Source: Candidatus Phyllobacterium onerii (GTDB lineage: Bacteria; Pseudomonadota; Alphaproteobacteria; Rhizobiales; Rhizobiaceae). From it: a DNA stretch of 64,000 nt. Below the pieces are notes generated by a model. The model did no database searches. It was not told where the DNA came from and saw nothing but the letters and a program-made list of their open reading frames with translations. The position numbers and the translations under genes are program-made. The DNA is taken from assembly GCF_028331445.1 (NCBI RefSeq), contig NZ_JAQMHX010000010.1, positions 1 to 64,000 on the forward strand, in the 5' to 3' direction. Positions 52,367-60,611 of this stretch are shown here, piece after piece (the first letter of the stretch is position 1; every line of letters starts with the position of its first letter).

Positions 52367-53254
52367 ATGCATCTTTCGACACACAACTGGATGCGGGCGG
52401 AACCGCTCGCACTCACGCTGGCGCGGATCAAGAAATATGGTTACGAAAGCATCGAGATATCCGGGGAGCCGGCACAGTACGACGTCAAGGAGACGCGCGC
52501 ACTGCTGAAAGAATACGGCATCCGCTGCTGGGGTGCCGTCACGCTGACACTCGGTGAACGCAACCTTGCCGCCCGGGACGAAGGCCAACGCGCCAGGTCG
52601 GTGGATTATGTCAAGAGCGTCATCACGATGGTCGGTGAACTCGAGGGCCAGATCGTCACCCTCGTACCGGCGACCGTGGGCAAGGTGGTGCCGGACGGGA
52701 CCGAGGAGGAAGAGTGGACCTGGGTCGTGGAGGCCACCAAGGAATGTTTTGCCCATGCCCGGAAGAAGGGCGTACGCATTGCCGTCGAGCCGCTCAACCG
52801 TTTCGAGACCTATTTCTTTAACCGTGCCGCCCAGGCGTTGGCGCTCGCCGATGCCGTCAGCCCCGAATGCGGGGTCTGTCTCGATGCTTTTCACCTGAAC
52901 ATCGAGGAGGAAGACATGTATGAGGCGATCCGGCTCGCCGGAAAGCGCCTGTTCGATTTCCACGTCGCCGACAACAACCGTTTCGCCGCCGGCCTTGGCC
53001 AGCTCGACTGGCCAAAGATCATCGGCACGCTGAAAGAGATCGGATATGACGGAGCGGTAACGAACGAGTTCGTCGCTCCGGTCGATCGCACGCCAGCGGC
53101 CAAGTACCCGGATATGGTGGAGCGCAACCCCGTCGATATCCCGCCGGAGCAACTGAAGTTCATCCAGGACCACGGCTCAAGCCTGCTCACCGAGAAGTTC
53201 TACGATGATCAGATGCGGATCACCGCCGAGACGATCCTGCCGCTGATCAAGTAA
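52367..53254 (+). CDS. TIM-barrel sugar isomerase/epimerase-like protein, cluster B
   Basis: The protein has 295 residues and belongs to the AP_endonuc_2/xylose-isomerase-like superfamily. Metal ligands are Glu141 in VEPLNRFETYFFN, Asp172 in CLDAFHLNIEEEDM, His197 in DFHVADNNRF, and Glu232 in NEFVAPVDRT. The start MHLSTHNWMRAEPLALTLAR follows GGGAGG. The long conserved C-terminal extension (DIPPEQLKFIQDHGSSLLTE) and overall pattern recall enzymes of branched sugar-acid (apionate-type) pathways, such as 3-oxo-isoapionate decarboxylase, but this is from memory and uncertain. It opens an operon with the mandelate-racemase-type enzyme (58 bp on). Confidence 0.85.
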   Translation: MHLSTHNWMRAEPLALTLARIKKYGYESIEISGEPAQYDVKETRALLKEYGIRCWGAVTLTLGERNLAARDEGQRARSVDYVKSVITMVGELEGQIVTLVPATVGKVVPDGTEEEEWTWVVEATKECFAHARKKGVRIAVEPLNRFETYFFNRAAQALALADAVSPECGVCLDAFHLNIEEEDMYEAIRLAGKRLFDFHVADNNRFAAGLGQLDWPKIIGTLKEIGYDGAVTNEFVAPVDRTPAAKYPDMVERNPVDIPPEQLKFIQDHGSSLLTEKFYDDQMRITAETILPLIK

Positions 53255-53312
53255 CGAACGGAAAGGCATATGCCCTGCGGCCCGCGGGTCGTGAGAGCGA
53301 GGGATCCGACAC

Positions 53313-54482
53313 ATGCGTATCAAGACCGTAGAGGCCTGGTGGGTGAATATCCCCATAGCGGCGAGCCGCCAACATCGCAGCGATTTTGGCAGGCTGACGA
53401 CCTTCGATGCTGCGATCCTGCGTATCGAAACGACTGACGGTATCGTCGGCTGGGGAGAGGGGAAGAATGCCGCCGGCAGTGCAGGCACCTATGGCACGCT
53501 GGTCCACATGCTGAACCACGAGGTCGCGCCGAAGCTCGTCGGCCGTGACCCTGCCGACATCTCCAGCATATGGGAGATGCTCTACAATGGCGTGCGCCAC
53601 GAGACGGCGGCGATTGCGGGTCACGCCATGCCCGAGATAGCGCGGCGCGGCCTGTCCGTCGCGGCTATCAGCGCGGTCGACATAGCGCTGTGGGACATTC
53701 TCGGCAAGTCGCTCGGCGTCCCTGTCTGGAAACTGTTGGGTGGTCGCAAGGCGGACAGGTTGCCCACCTATGCCTCGGGTGGCTGGGAGAGCGCGGACCG
53801 GATCGGCGGACAGCTTCAGTCCTATATCGCCGCCGGCGGTTTCAAATCGGTCAAGATGCGCGTTGGCGCGATGGACCGTGCGCCGCATGTCTCGGCGTCG
53901 CGGGTGCGGGCGGCCCGCGAGGCGATTGGCCCCGACGTCGACCTTATGGTCGACGCGCACGGCACCTATACGGTTGCCGAAGCGAAGCGCTTTATCCAGA
54001 TGGTGGCCGATTGCGACCTCGCCTGGTTCGAGGAACCGGTGATCGCCGACGACAAGCCGGGCATGGCGGAGGTGCGCGCGGCGGGGAACGTGCCGATCGC
54101 TGCGGGGGAGAGCGAGGCGACACGGTTTGCCTTTCGCGATCTTGCCATCCTGCGGGCGGCCGATATATTTCAGCCCGATCCGGCCTTCTGCGGTGGCATT
54201 ACGGAGGCAATGCGCATCAGTTCGCTCGCCAGCGCCTTCAACCTCCGTTTCGCACCGCATCTTTGGGCCGGTGCGCCCTGTTTCTTCTCCGGCCTACACT
54301 TATGCGCGGCTTCCCCGGCAAGCTTCGTCATCGAATATTCGCTCGGCACCAATCCGATGATCCATGATCTTGTCGAGGACACTGTGTCGGTAAAGGATGG
54401 TATGATAGAGATTCCTGATAGACCCGGCTTGGGATTCACCATCAATCAGAGGGTCCTGGAGGCCCACGCACAAAGACCGTGA
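53313..54482 (+). CDS. mandelate racemase/muconate lactonizing enzyme family protein
   Basis: This 389-residue enolase-superfamily enzyme has the MR-subgroup pattern. A K-x-R dyad lies in FKSVKMRVG near 180 (many members have K-x-K). Metal ligands are Asp in LMVDAHGTY (~212), Glu in AWFEEPV (~240) and Glu in AAGESEAT (~265). The Asp of FQPDPAFCGG (~289) and His of APHLWAGAP (~316) form the catalytic dyad. Such enzymes dehydrate or racemise sugar acids after proton abstraction. Substrate specificity cannot be read. The gene sits between a TIM-barrel isomerase and the FCD regulator and is probably co-transcribed with both. Confidence 0.88.
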   Translation: MRIKTVEAWWVNIPIAASRQHRSDFGRLTTFDAAILRIETTDGIVGWGEGKNAAGSAGTYGTLVHMLNHEVAPKLVGRDPADISSIWEMLYNGVRHETAAIAGHAMPEIARRGLSVAAISAVDIALWDILGKSLGVPVWKLLGGRKADRLPTYASGGWESADRIGGQLQSYIAAGGFKSVKMRVGAMDRAPHVSASRVRAAREAIGPDVDLMVDAHGTYTVAEAKRFIQMVADCDLAWFEEPVIADDKPGMAEVRAAGNVPIAAGESEATRFAFRDLAILRAADIFQPDPAFCGGITEAMRISSLASAFNLRFAPHLWAGAPCFFSGLHLCAASPASFVIEYSLGTNPMIHDLVEDTVSVKDGMIEIPDRPGLGFTINQRVLEAHAQRP

Positions 54483-55177
54483 CGATGCAAAAAAATTCCC
54501 TCCTCTCCGATCTCGCGGCATATCTTTTCTCGACTTCGAGCGGCAACGGCCGCACGCCGTCGGAGCGGGAGCTTGCGGAGCATTTCGGCGTCAGCCGCGG
54601 CCAGATCCGCGAGGCGCTGGCGATCCTGGAGGCGATGCGCATCGTCGAGCGCCGCGCCAAGTCGGGAATCTACCTGACGACCACGGAGGCGAGCGTAGAG
54701 GCCATGGCACTTTTTGCCCGCGCCGGCGTGCCCCTTGATCCGATCCTGATCTATGAGACCGTGGAACTGCGCAAGATACATGAGATAAAGGCCGCGGAAC
54801 TCGCCTGCCTGCGGGCGACAGAAGAGAATTACCAGCGCCTGAGCGTCATACTCGCCGCGTCCGAGGCGAAGCTTGCGGCAGGCGAGGGGCTGGCGCGCGA
54901 GGACCGGGATTTCCATTTGGAGATCGTCCGAGCCACCAAGAATAGCGTCTTCTATCGCGTGTGCAGCGTCTACTACATGATGGGCGAGCAGCGGCTGCCG
55001 ATCTATTTTGGCGACGCCGCACGCAGCCGGCTCTCGCATGACGAACATATCCGTATCTACGAGGCGTTGCGTGCCCGCGACGGCAATCTCGCCCAGGCGT
55101 TGATGAACGCGCATCTCCAGGGTGCTGAAAGCTATTGGAAGGGTCTCATCGGCGGGCCCGCGGCTGCCGCCGGATAG
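54479..55177 (+). CDS. FCD-type GntR transcriptional regulator, cluster B
   Basis: The protein has 232 residues: an N-terminal GntR winged helix (TPSERELAEHFGVSRGQIRE, ALAILEAMRIVERRAKSGIY) and an FCD ligand-binding domain (LIYETVELRKIHEIKAAELA, EDRDFHLEIVRATKNSVFYR, LSHDEHIRIYEALRARD) with His/Asp metal ligands. A GTG start overlaps the previous stop by four bases (GTGA); ATG 54485 is an alternative. Repression relieved by a sugar-acid metabolite would be usual. Palindromes TGGTANTACCA at 52093 and 62071, and a variant at 62247, are its probable operators, linking the catabolic and transport genes. Confidence 0.88.
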   Translation: MTMQKNSLLSDLAAYLFSTSSGNGRTPSERELAEHFGVSRGQIREALAILEAMRIVERRAKSGIYLTTTEASVEAMALFARAGVPLDPILIYETVELRKIHEIKAAELACLRATEENYQRLSVILAASEAKLAAGEGLAREDRDFHLEIVRATKNSVFYRVCSVYYMMGEQRLPIYFGDAARSRLSHDEHIRIYEALRARDGNLAQALMNAHLQGAESYWKGLIGGPAAAAG

Positions 55178-55199
55178 GCGCAACCGGCGGGGAGGGCCG

Positions 55200-56174
55200 A
55201 TGAGCTTTATCTTTTCCACACATCCCCTGCATCCTGCGGCCGAGGCCATGCTTAAGGCTGCGGGTGATCTGCGCGTCGCCTCAGCGCCCGATCCCGAAAC
55301 GTTGCTGCGAGAAGGGCGGGGTGCAGGCATCGTCGTCGTGCGCGCTCCGATCCCGCCGGCCTTCTTCGAGGACGCGCCGGCGCTTCGTGCTGCGATCCGC
55401 CATGGCGCCGGGCTCGACATGGTGCCGATGGATGCGGCGAACCGTGCCGGCGTGCTTGTCGCCAACGTGCCGGCCGTCAATGCGTCGACGGTCGCCGAGC
55501 ACGTCTTCCTCGTGACGCTGGCCCTGCTTCGGCGCTTCCGCCTGATGGACCGGGAACTGCGACAGAAGGGCTGGGCTGCCGGGCGTGGCCAGTCGGACGG
55601 GGCGACGGACCTTTGCGGCCGCGCCATGGGAATTGTCGGCATGGGCAATGTCGGCAAGGCGATTTTCCGGATCGCGAAGTTCGGTTTCGGCCTGGAGGTG
55701 GTCGCCACGAGCCGGTCGCCGGAAAGCGTGCCGGACGGTGCGCGCTTCCTGCCGGTCGACGACCTCGTCGCGATAGCCGACATCGTCGTGCTCTGCTGCC
55801 CGCTGACGTCGGAGACGACGGGCCTGCTCAATGCCGGGCGCATCAGCCGCATGAAGCCCGATGCCATTCTGGTCAACGTCGCGCGCGGCCCGGTGATCGA
55901 TGACGCGGCGCTGATCGAGGCGCTGGGCGAGGGCCGCATCGGCGGAGCCGCGCTCGACGTCTTCGCAACTCAGCCCCTTCCGCTCGACCATCCATATTTC
56001 GGCTTCGACAATGTCATCGTCACTCCGCATCTCGCCGGTCTTACGGACGAGAGCATGATGCGCATGGGAACGGGCGCGGCAAGCGAAGTCCTGCGCGTCA
56101 TGAGGGGCGAACTGCCCGTCAATCTGCGCAATCCCGAAGTGGTCGTGCACTACCGCCGGCGCTTTCCGGCATAG
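55200..56174 (+). CDS. D-isomer-specific 2-hydroxyacid dehydrogenase
   Basis: This 324-residue protein has the NAD-binding motif GIVGMGNVGKAIFRIA and the 2-hydroxyacid dehydrogenase signature VNVARGPVIDDAALIEAL with catalytic Arg, then Glu in GAALDVFATQPL (the usual VFxxEP Glu position reads Thr-Gln here) and His in VTPHLAG. Substitution of the E of VFxxEP is unusual, because that Glu normally supports the catalytic His. It may interconvert a hydroxy and keto sugar acid. GGGAGGGCCG precedes ATG 55200. It follows the FCD gene by 22 bp and converges with the ABC operon. Confidence 0.85.
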   Translation: MSFIFSTHPLHPAAEAMLKAAGDLRVASAPDPETLLREGRGAGIVVVRAPIPPAFFEDAPALRAAIRHGAGLDMVPMDAANRAGVLVANVPAVNASTVAEHVFLVTLALLRRFRLMDRELRQKGWAAGRGQSDGATDLCGRAMGIVGMGNVGKAIFRIAKFGFGLEVVATSRSPESVPDGARFLPVDDLVAIADIVVLCCPLTSETTGLLNAGRISRMKPDAILVNVARGPVIDDAALIEALGEGRIGGAALDVFATQPLPLDHPYFGFDNVIVTPHLAGLTDESMMRMGTGAASEVLRVMRGELPVNLRNPEVVVHYRRRFPA

Positions 56175-56208
56175 CTGCGGGCCCTTCGCGACATCTTGGA
56201 CTATGAGC

Positions 56209-57285
56209 TCAGCCCGCGTGCCGCAGGCTGACGCCGCTTCCGCTGTCGAACAGCACGACCTTCTCCGGATTCCACGAAAAACGAACCGTATCCTCGATCT
56301 GCAGCACCGTCTGCGCCGGCACGGTCGCGTGGATGAACTTCTCACCGGTGAGCAGCGTCACGATCTTTTCGACGCCATGGTTCTCAACGTCGTGCACCCG
56401 TGCTTCCCCCGGCGCGCCGCTGTCGAGGAAGAGGTCCTCGGGGCGGATGCCGAAGGTGAGTGGGCGACCGTCCATGGCGATGCCGTGACCGTCGCCGAAC
56501 GGCAGCCGGTAGCCCTCGCTGGCCACTGCCTCGCCGCCGGCAAGCGTGCCGGCGATCAGGTTCATCGGCGGTGACCCGACCGCGCGCGCGACGAAGGTGT
56601 TGACCGGGTTTCTATAGATTTCCTGCGGCGTACCCATCTGCACGAGTTGGCCGTTGTTAAGCACGCCGATCTTGTCGCCCATCGACATGGCCTCGATCTG
56701 GTCGTGTGTGACAAACAGGAAAGTCGCGCCGAGGTTCATCTGCAGGTTTTTCAGCTCGGTCCGCAGCGCCTCGCGCAGCTTGGCGTCGAGCGCCGAAAGC
56801 GGTTCGTCCATCAGAAAGACGCGCGGCTTGCGCACGATGGCCCGGCCGATCGAAACGCGCTGCATCTCGCCGCCCGACAGCCGGTCAGTCTTGCGCTCGA
56901 GCAGGTGCTCGATGCGCAGGGTTTTCGCAACCCGGTCGACGCGTTCCTTGATCTCCGCTTGTTCGACGCGGCGGATGCGGGATTTCAATGGAAATTCCAG
57001 GTTCTCCCGCACCGTATAGCGCGGATAGAGCGAATATTGCTGGAGCACCAGGGCTACATCGCGCTCGGCGGCACCCCAGTCCGCAACGTCCTGCCCGTCG
57101 ATGAATATCTGCCCTGCCGTCGGCTTTTCGAGACCGGCTATCAGGCGCAGCGTCGTCGTCTTGCCGGCGCCGGTCTGGCCGAGCAGCACGAAGAACTCGC
57201 CGTCGGCGATGTCGATGTTCAGGTTTTTCAGCGCCGTGTGGTTGCCGAAGGTCTTGGTGATACCCTTGAGTTCGATGTGTGCCAT
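56209..57285 (-). CDS. sugar/polyol ABC transporter ATPase 2 (MalK/UgpC-type)
   Basis: This 358-residue CUT1-class ATPase has Walker A GQTGAGKTTTLRLI, Q-loop LVLQQYSLYPR, signature DRLSGGEMQRVSIGRAI, Walker B FLMDEPLSALD, H-loop FVTHDQIEAM, and a C-terminal TOBE/OB regulatory domain (about 235-355). Its ATG overlaps the stop of the first ATPase gene by one base. Two non-identical ATPases suggest a heterodimer, as in the glycerol GlpST system of Rhizobium. It is the last gene of the six-gene transporter operon. Confidence 0.92.
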   Translation of the reverse strand: MAHIELKGITKTFGNHTALKNLNIDIADGEFFVLLGQTGAGKTTTLRLIAGLEKPTAGQIFIDGQDVADWGAAERDVALVLQQYSLYPRYTVRENLEFPLKSRIRRVEQAEIKERVDRVAKTLRIEHLLERKTDRLSGGEMQRVSIGRAIVRKPRVFLMDEPLSALDAKLREALRTELKNLQMNLGATFLFVTHDQIEAMSMGDKIGVLNNGQLVQMGTPQEIYRNPVNTFVARAVGSPPMNLIAGTLAGGEAVASEGYRLPFGDGHGIAMDGRPLTFGIRPEDLFLDSGAPGEARVHDVENHGVEKIVTLLTGEKFIHATVPAQTVLQIEDTVRFSWNPEKVVLFDSGSGVSLRHAG

Positions 57286-58394
57286 CAGAGTCTGATCCCG
57301 AGCGACGAGCCGGTAGCCGAGTTAAAAAAATGCGCCTGGGCGGGGTCGATGCGCGCCCATACAGCTTCCCCCGCACCGGGCACGAAACCGCTCTTGGTGC
57401 GTGCCCTGATCATGTGGTCGCCGACCTTCAGGTCGACAATGTCGTGCGAGCCGAGCGGCTCGATGATGTGCGCCTTGACCGGCATGAAACCTTCGCGGGC
57501 CGCGCGCGAGATCAAAACGCCCTCGGGCCGGACGCCGAGCGTCAGCTTGCCGTTCTCGGCCCTCGCGTCCGCAAGGCGATTGGCAAGGGCGGCCGGAAAC
57601 TCGAAGCCCTTTGGCTGACCGCCGACCTGCACGCTGGCATGGCCGCCCGTTTCGCTGACGATCGCCGGGGCCATGTTCATCACCGGGCTTCCGACGAACT
57701 GGGCGACGAACATGTTGGCGGGGTGCGAGTAGACCTCGTCCGGCGAGCCGACCTGCTGGAGAATGCCCTCATGCATGATGACGATGCGGTCTGCGAGCGA
57801 CATGGCCTCCACCTGGTCGTGGGTCACGTAGATGGTGGTCGAGCCCTGCTTGATATGCAAACGCTTGATTTCCGCCCGCATCTCTTCGCGTAACTTCGCG
57901 TCCAGCGCACCTATTGGCTCGTCCATCAGCATGGCCTTTGGCCGTCGCACGAGCGCACGGCCGATCGCAACACGCTGCATATCGCCGCCCGATAGAGCCG
58001 AAGGCTTGCGTGCCAGCAGACCGGTGATGCGCAGCACGCCGGCGATCTCGCGCACCGACGTATCGACATCGTTCCGGCCCATCCGGGTGGCGCGGAGCGG
58101 AAAGGCGATATTCTCGTAGACTGTCATATGCGGATAGAGCGAGAAAGATTGGAACACCATGGCTATGTCCCGGTCGGATGCCTTGATATGCTGCACCGGC
58201 TGACCGTCGATCAGGATGTCGCCTTCATCGATGGTCTCGAGGCCTGCGACGGCACGCAATGTCGTCGTCTTGCCGCAGCCGGATTGACCAAGCAGCACGA
58301 TGAATTCGTTGTCGGCGATGGCGAGATTAAGGTCCTTGATGACCTGGACGGCACCGAAATATTTCTGGATGCCGCGAAGTTCGATCTGCGTCAT
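57285..58394 (-). CDS. sugar/polyol ABC transporter ATPase 1 (MalK/UgpC-type)
   Basis: This 369-residue protein has Walker A GQSGCGKTTTLRAV, Q-loop MVFQSFSLYPHM, signature SALSGGDMQRVAIGRAL, Walker B MLMDEPIGALD, H-loop YVTHDQVEAM, and a C-terminal TOBE domain. It overlaps the upstream small membrane gene by four bases (ATGA) and the next ATPase by one, so translation is coupled. It differs clearly from its partner in sequence, consistent with an asymmetric ATPase pair. Confidence 0.92.
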   Translation of the reverse strand: MTQIELRGIQKYFGAVQVIKDLNLAIADNEFIVLLGQSGCGKTTTLRAVAGLETIDEGDILIDGQPVQHIKASDRDIAMVFQSFSLYPHMTVYENIAFPLRATRMGRNDVDTSVREIAGVLRITGLLARKPSALSGGDMQRVAIGRALVRRPKAMLMDEPIGALDAKLREEMRAEIKRLHIKQGSTTIYVTHDQVEAMSLADRIVIMHEGILQQVGSPDEVYSHPANMFVAQFVGSPVMNMAPAIVSETGGHASVQVGGQPKGFEFPAALANRLADARAENGKLTLGVRPEGVLISRAAREGFMPVKAHIIEPLGSHDIVDLKVGDHMIRARTKSGFVPGAGEAVWARIDPAQAHFFNSATGSSLGIRL

Positions 58395-58594
58395 GAATGG
58401 CTGCCTTCGTCTGGTTGATCGTCCCGCGGGATCTTGGTCGTCACCATGAAGGCGATCAGTCCGACGAGCGTCATCGTCATGCCGTAGCGGTGGAGAAACA
58501 GGTTCCAGGGTTGGCAGAGCGCGATGATGCCGAAGATCATCAGGTACTGCGAACCGGGTTCGAGATATTTCTGATTGAGGGCGCGGAAGCTCAT
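58391..58594 (-). CDS. small two-helix membrane protein of the ABC operon
   Basis: This 67-residue protein has two hydrophobic helices (LMIFGIIALCQPWNLFLH and TMTLVGLIAFMVTTKI) and a charged tail. It overlaps the permease and ATPase genes by four bases on each side, so it is an integral part of the operon. A similar small membrane protein (GlpU) accompanies the GlpSTPQV glycerol transporter of Rhizobium leguminosarum. The role is unknown; a transporter accessory subunit is inferred from position. Confidence 0.75.
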   Translation of the reverse strand: MSFRALNQKYLEPGSQYLMIFGIIALCQPWNLFLHRYGMTMTLVGLIAFMVTTKIPRDDQPDEGSHS

Positions 58595-59550
58595 TTGCGG
58601 ATCGCTCCGAAGCTCATGCCACGCAGGAGGTGGTTCCTGAGCAGGAAGGTGAAGATGGCGACCGGCAAAAGGAACAGGAACGTGCCGGCGGCTATCACCG
58701 TCCAGTCCGGCAGGCCGGAGCCGACCTGGCTCGGGATGAAGGGCGGCGCGGTCTGCGCGCGCCGGTTGGTCATGATCAGCGCAAATGCAAATTCGTTCCA
58801 GGCCGTGATGAAGCAGAAGACGGCGGTGGCGGCGATGCCGGTGGCGGCTTCCGGGATGACGATCTTGAAGAAGGCCTGCATGCGAGTGTAGCCATCGACG
58901 AGTGCCGCCTCTTCATATTCCTTGGGGATTTCGTCGATGAAGCCCTTCATCAGCCAAACTGAAAAGGACAGATTGAAGGCGGTATAGAGGATGATGAGAC
59001 CCCAATGTGTGTCGTTGAGGCCGACGACGCGATACATGAGGAACATCGGGATCGCCACGACGACGGGCGGCAGCATGCGTGTCGACAGGATGAAGAAGAG
59101 AAGGTCCGCCTCTCCCTTCACCCTGAAACGCGAGAAGCCGTAAGCCGTGAAGGTTCCCATGCCAACGGCCAGCACCGTCGACGTGATGGCGACGATCAGC
59201 GAGTTCATGAAGCGATTTGGATAGCCGGACGGCTGCACCTCGCCCCGGCCGGAGCGGACGATCTTCTCGCCGCCGTCGAAAACCATGCGCTCCCACCAGG
59301 GGGCGGCGGCATATTCTTCCGGGGTCGGCGCTTCGCGCAGTTGCGAGCGCTTGGTGAAGAGCTTCACGAAGGGCGAAATTTCCGGTTCGAAGAGCACGGT
59401 CGGCGGAATGGTGGTGGCGAGGTTGCGCGGCTTGAAAGCTGTCGCGGTGATCCAGTAGACTGGCGCCAAGAAGATCAGCGTGATGACCAGCACGGCGGCG
59501 ATCGCTATCCGGTTTAGCGCGCGTTCAGAGCGGGTTTGGACGGCAGCCAT
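58591..59550 (-). CDS. ABC transporter permease 2 (MalG-like)
   Basis: This 319-residue protein has six membrane helices and the EAA loop (EYEEAALVDGYTRMQAFFKI, then VIPEA) that contacts the ATPases. A periplasmic loop of about 75 residues after helix 1 (PRNLATTIPPTVLFEP onwards) is longer than in MalG. It ends four bases into the small membrane gene. CUT1-class permease for a sugar or polyol. Confidence 0.9.
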   Translation of the reverse strand: MAAVQTRSERALNRIAIAAVLVITLIFLAPVYWITATAFKPRNLATTIPPTVLFEPEISPFVKLFTKRSQLREAPTPEEYAAAPWWERMVFDGGEKIVRSGRGEVQPSGYPNRFMNSLIVAITSTVLAVGMGTFTAYGFSRFRVKGEADLLFFILSTRMLPPVVVAIPMFLMYRVVGLNDTHWGLIILYTAFNLSFSVWLMKGFIDEIPKEYEEAALVDGYTRMQAFFKIVIPEAATGIAATAVFCFITAWNEFAFALIMTNRRAQTAPPFIPSQVGSGLPDWTVIAAGTFLFLLPVAIFTFLLRNHLLRGMSFGAIRK

Positions 59551-59551
59551 C

Positions 59552-60457
59552 TCAGCGCTCCTTCACCTTGTTGAGGTATTTGACGTAGATGTTGGTGATG
59601 GCGAGCACCATGATGAGCACGATGTAGGCGAGTGCGCAGGAGCGACCCGTCTGCCATTCCTGGAAGGCCATCTTGTAGAGCCGGATCGAGATCACCTCGG
59701 TCGTCGGTTGGCTGGTCAGGATGTAGGCGAGGTCGAAGGTCTTGAAGGCTTCCATGGTACGGAAGATGACCGCGATCATCAGGATCGGCGCCACCAGCGG
59801 CAGCGTAATGCGGAAGAAGGTGTAGAACGGCCCCGCCCGGTCGATCGCCGCTGCCTCGTAGAGATGCTTTGGCACGGCCGAGAGGCCGGCAAGCGATAGC
59901 AGCATCACGAAGGGCGACCACATCCAGATGTCAGTGATTGCGACCGCATAGAGCGCCATGTCCGGATTCGACAGCCACTCGAAGGAGCCGAGACCGAATG
60001 TGTAGTTGATGATGCCGAAGGACGGATCGTAGAGCAGCTTCCAGAAGAGGCCGACCACGGCCATCGAGAGCATCATCGGCAGCAGCAGCAGGGTCGTAAG
60101 CAGACCCTTCAGCGGAATGTCGCGGTTGAGCAGCATCGCGGTGCCGAAGCCAACGATCACCTGCCCCGTCACAGAGATGATCACATATTTCGCGGTTATG
60201 GCGAAGTTCAACCAGATGAAGGGGTCGTTCAGCAGCGCGCGATAGTTCTGCAGGCCGACGAAACTGGCCGGCGCGTTCGACGAGGCACGGAAGTCGGTAA
60301 AGGAATAGCCGAGCGAATAGATCAGCGGAAAGATGTTGAAGACGATCAGGAACAGGATCGTCGGAATGATGAACAGATTGCGGATCCGGATGTCGCTCAT
60401 GCCGCGGGGTGCGGACCGCGATTTCGTATCCAGCGATGTCATGACTGCGGTGGCCAA
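59552..60457 (-). CDS. ABC transporter permease 1 (MalF-like)
   Basis: This 301-residue protein has six membrane helices (first LFIIPTILFLIVFNIFPLIY) and an EAA loop (YEAAAIDRAGPFYTFFRITL, then PLVAP). A TTG at 60457 follows GGAGGAG at normal spacing and is the likely start; ATG 60442 lies too far from the ribosome-binding site. One base separates its stop from the next permease gene. The 154-bp spacer upstream holds a terminator-like hairpin after the binding-protein gene. Confidence 0.9.
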   Translation of the reverse strand: MATAVMTSLDTKSRSAPRGMSDIRIRNLFIIPTILFLIVFNIFPLIYSLGYSFTDFRASSNAPASFVGLQNYRALLNDPFIWLNFAITAKYVIISVTGQVIVGFGTAMLLNRDIPLKGLLTTLLLLPMMLSMAVVGLFWKLLYDPSFGIINYTFGLGSFEWLSNPDMALYAVAITDIWMWSPFVMLLSLAGLSAVPKHLYEAAAIDRAGPFYTFFRITLPLVAPILMIAVIFRTMEAFKTFDLAYILTSQPTTEVISIRLYKMAFQEWQTGRSCALAYIVLIMVLAITNIYVKYLNKVKER

Positions 60458-60576
60458 TACTTCTCCTCCTCCGAAAGTTCGGCGCCGGATGCCGCAAGAG
60501 CATCACCATGCGCGAAGTTAATGTCGGCGCGCCACGCCCGCTCGAACCGCGCACTTCGGCGCAGAGGTGCAGGATG

Positions 60577-60603
60577 AAAAGGAAGGGGGCAGGGGCCCCC
60601 TCC
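60577..60603 (-). terminator. intra-operon hairpin after the binding-protein gene
   Basis: On the minus strand GGAGGGGGC, loop CCCT, GCCCCCTTCC (one bulge), then TTTT. It starts eight bases after the binding-protein stop and would make part of the transcripts end there, favouring the binding protein over the membrane genes. Confidence 0.7.
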
Positions 60604-60611
60604 GCGGGGCG

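Noticed and set aside
54446-55939. 497-codon minus-strand open frame
   Set aside because: It runs across the FCD regulator and hydroxyacid dehydrogenase, both with full motifs, and its translation is low-complexity Arg/Ser/Ala-rich.
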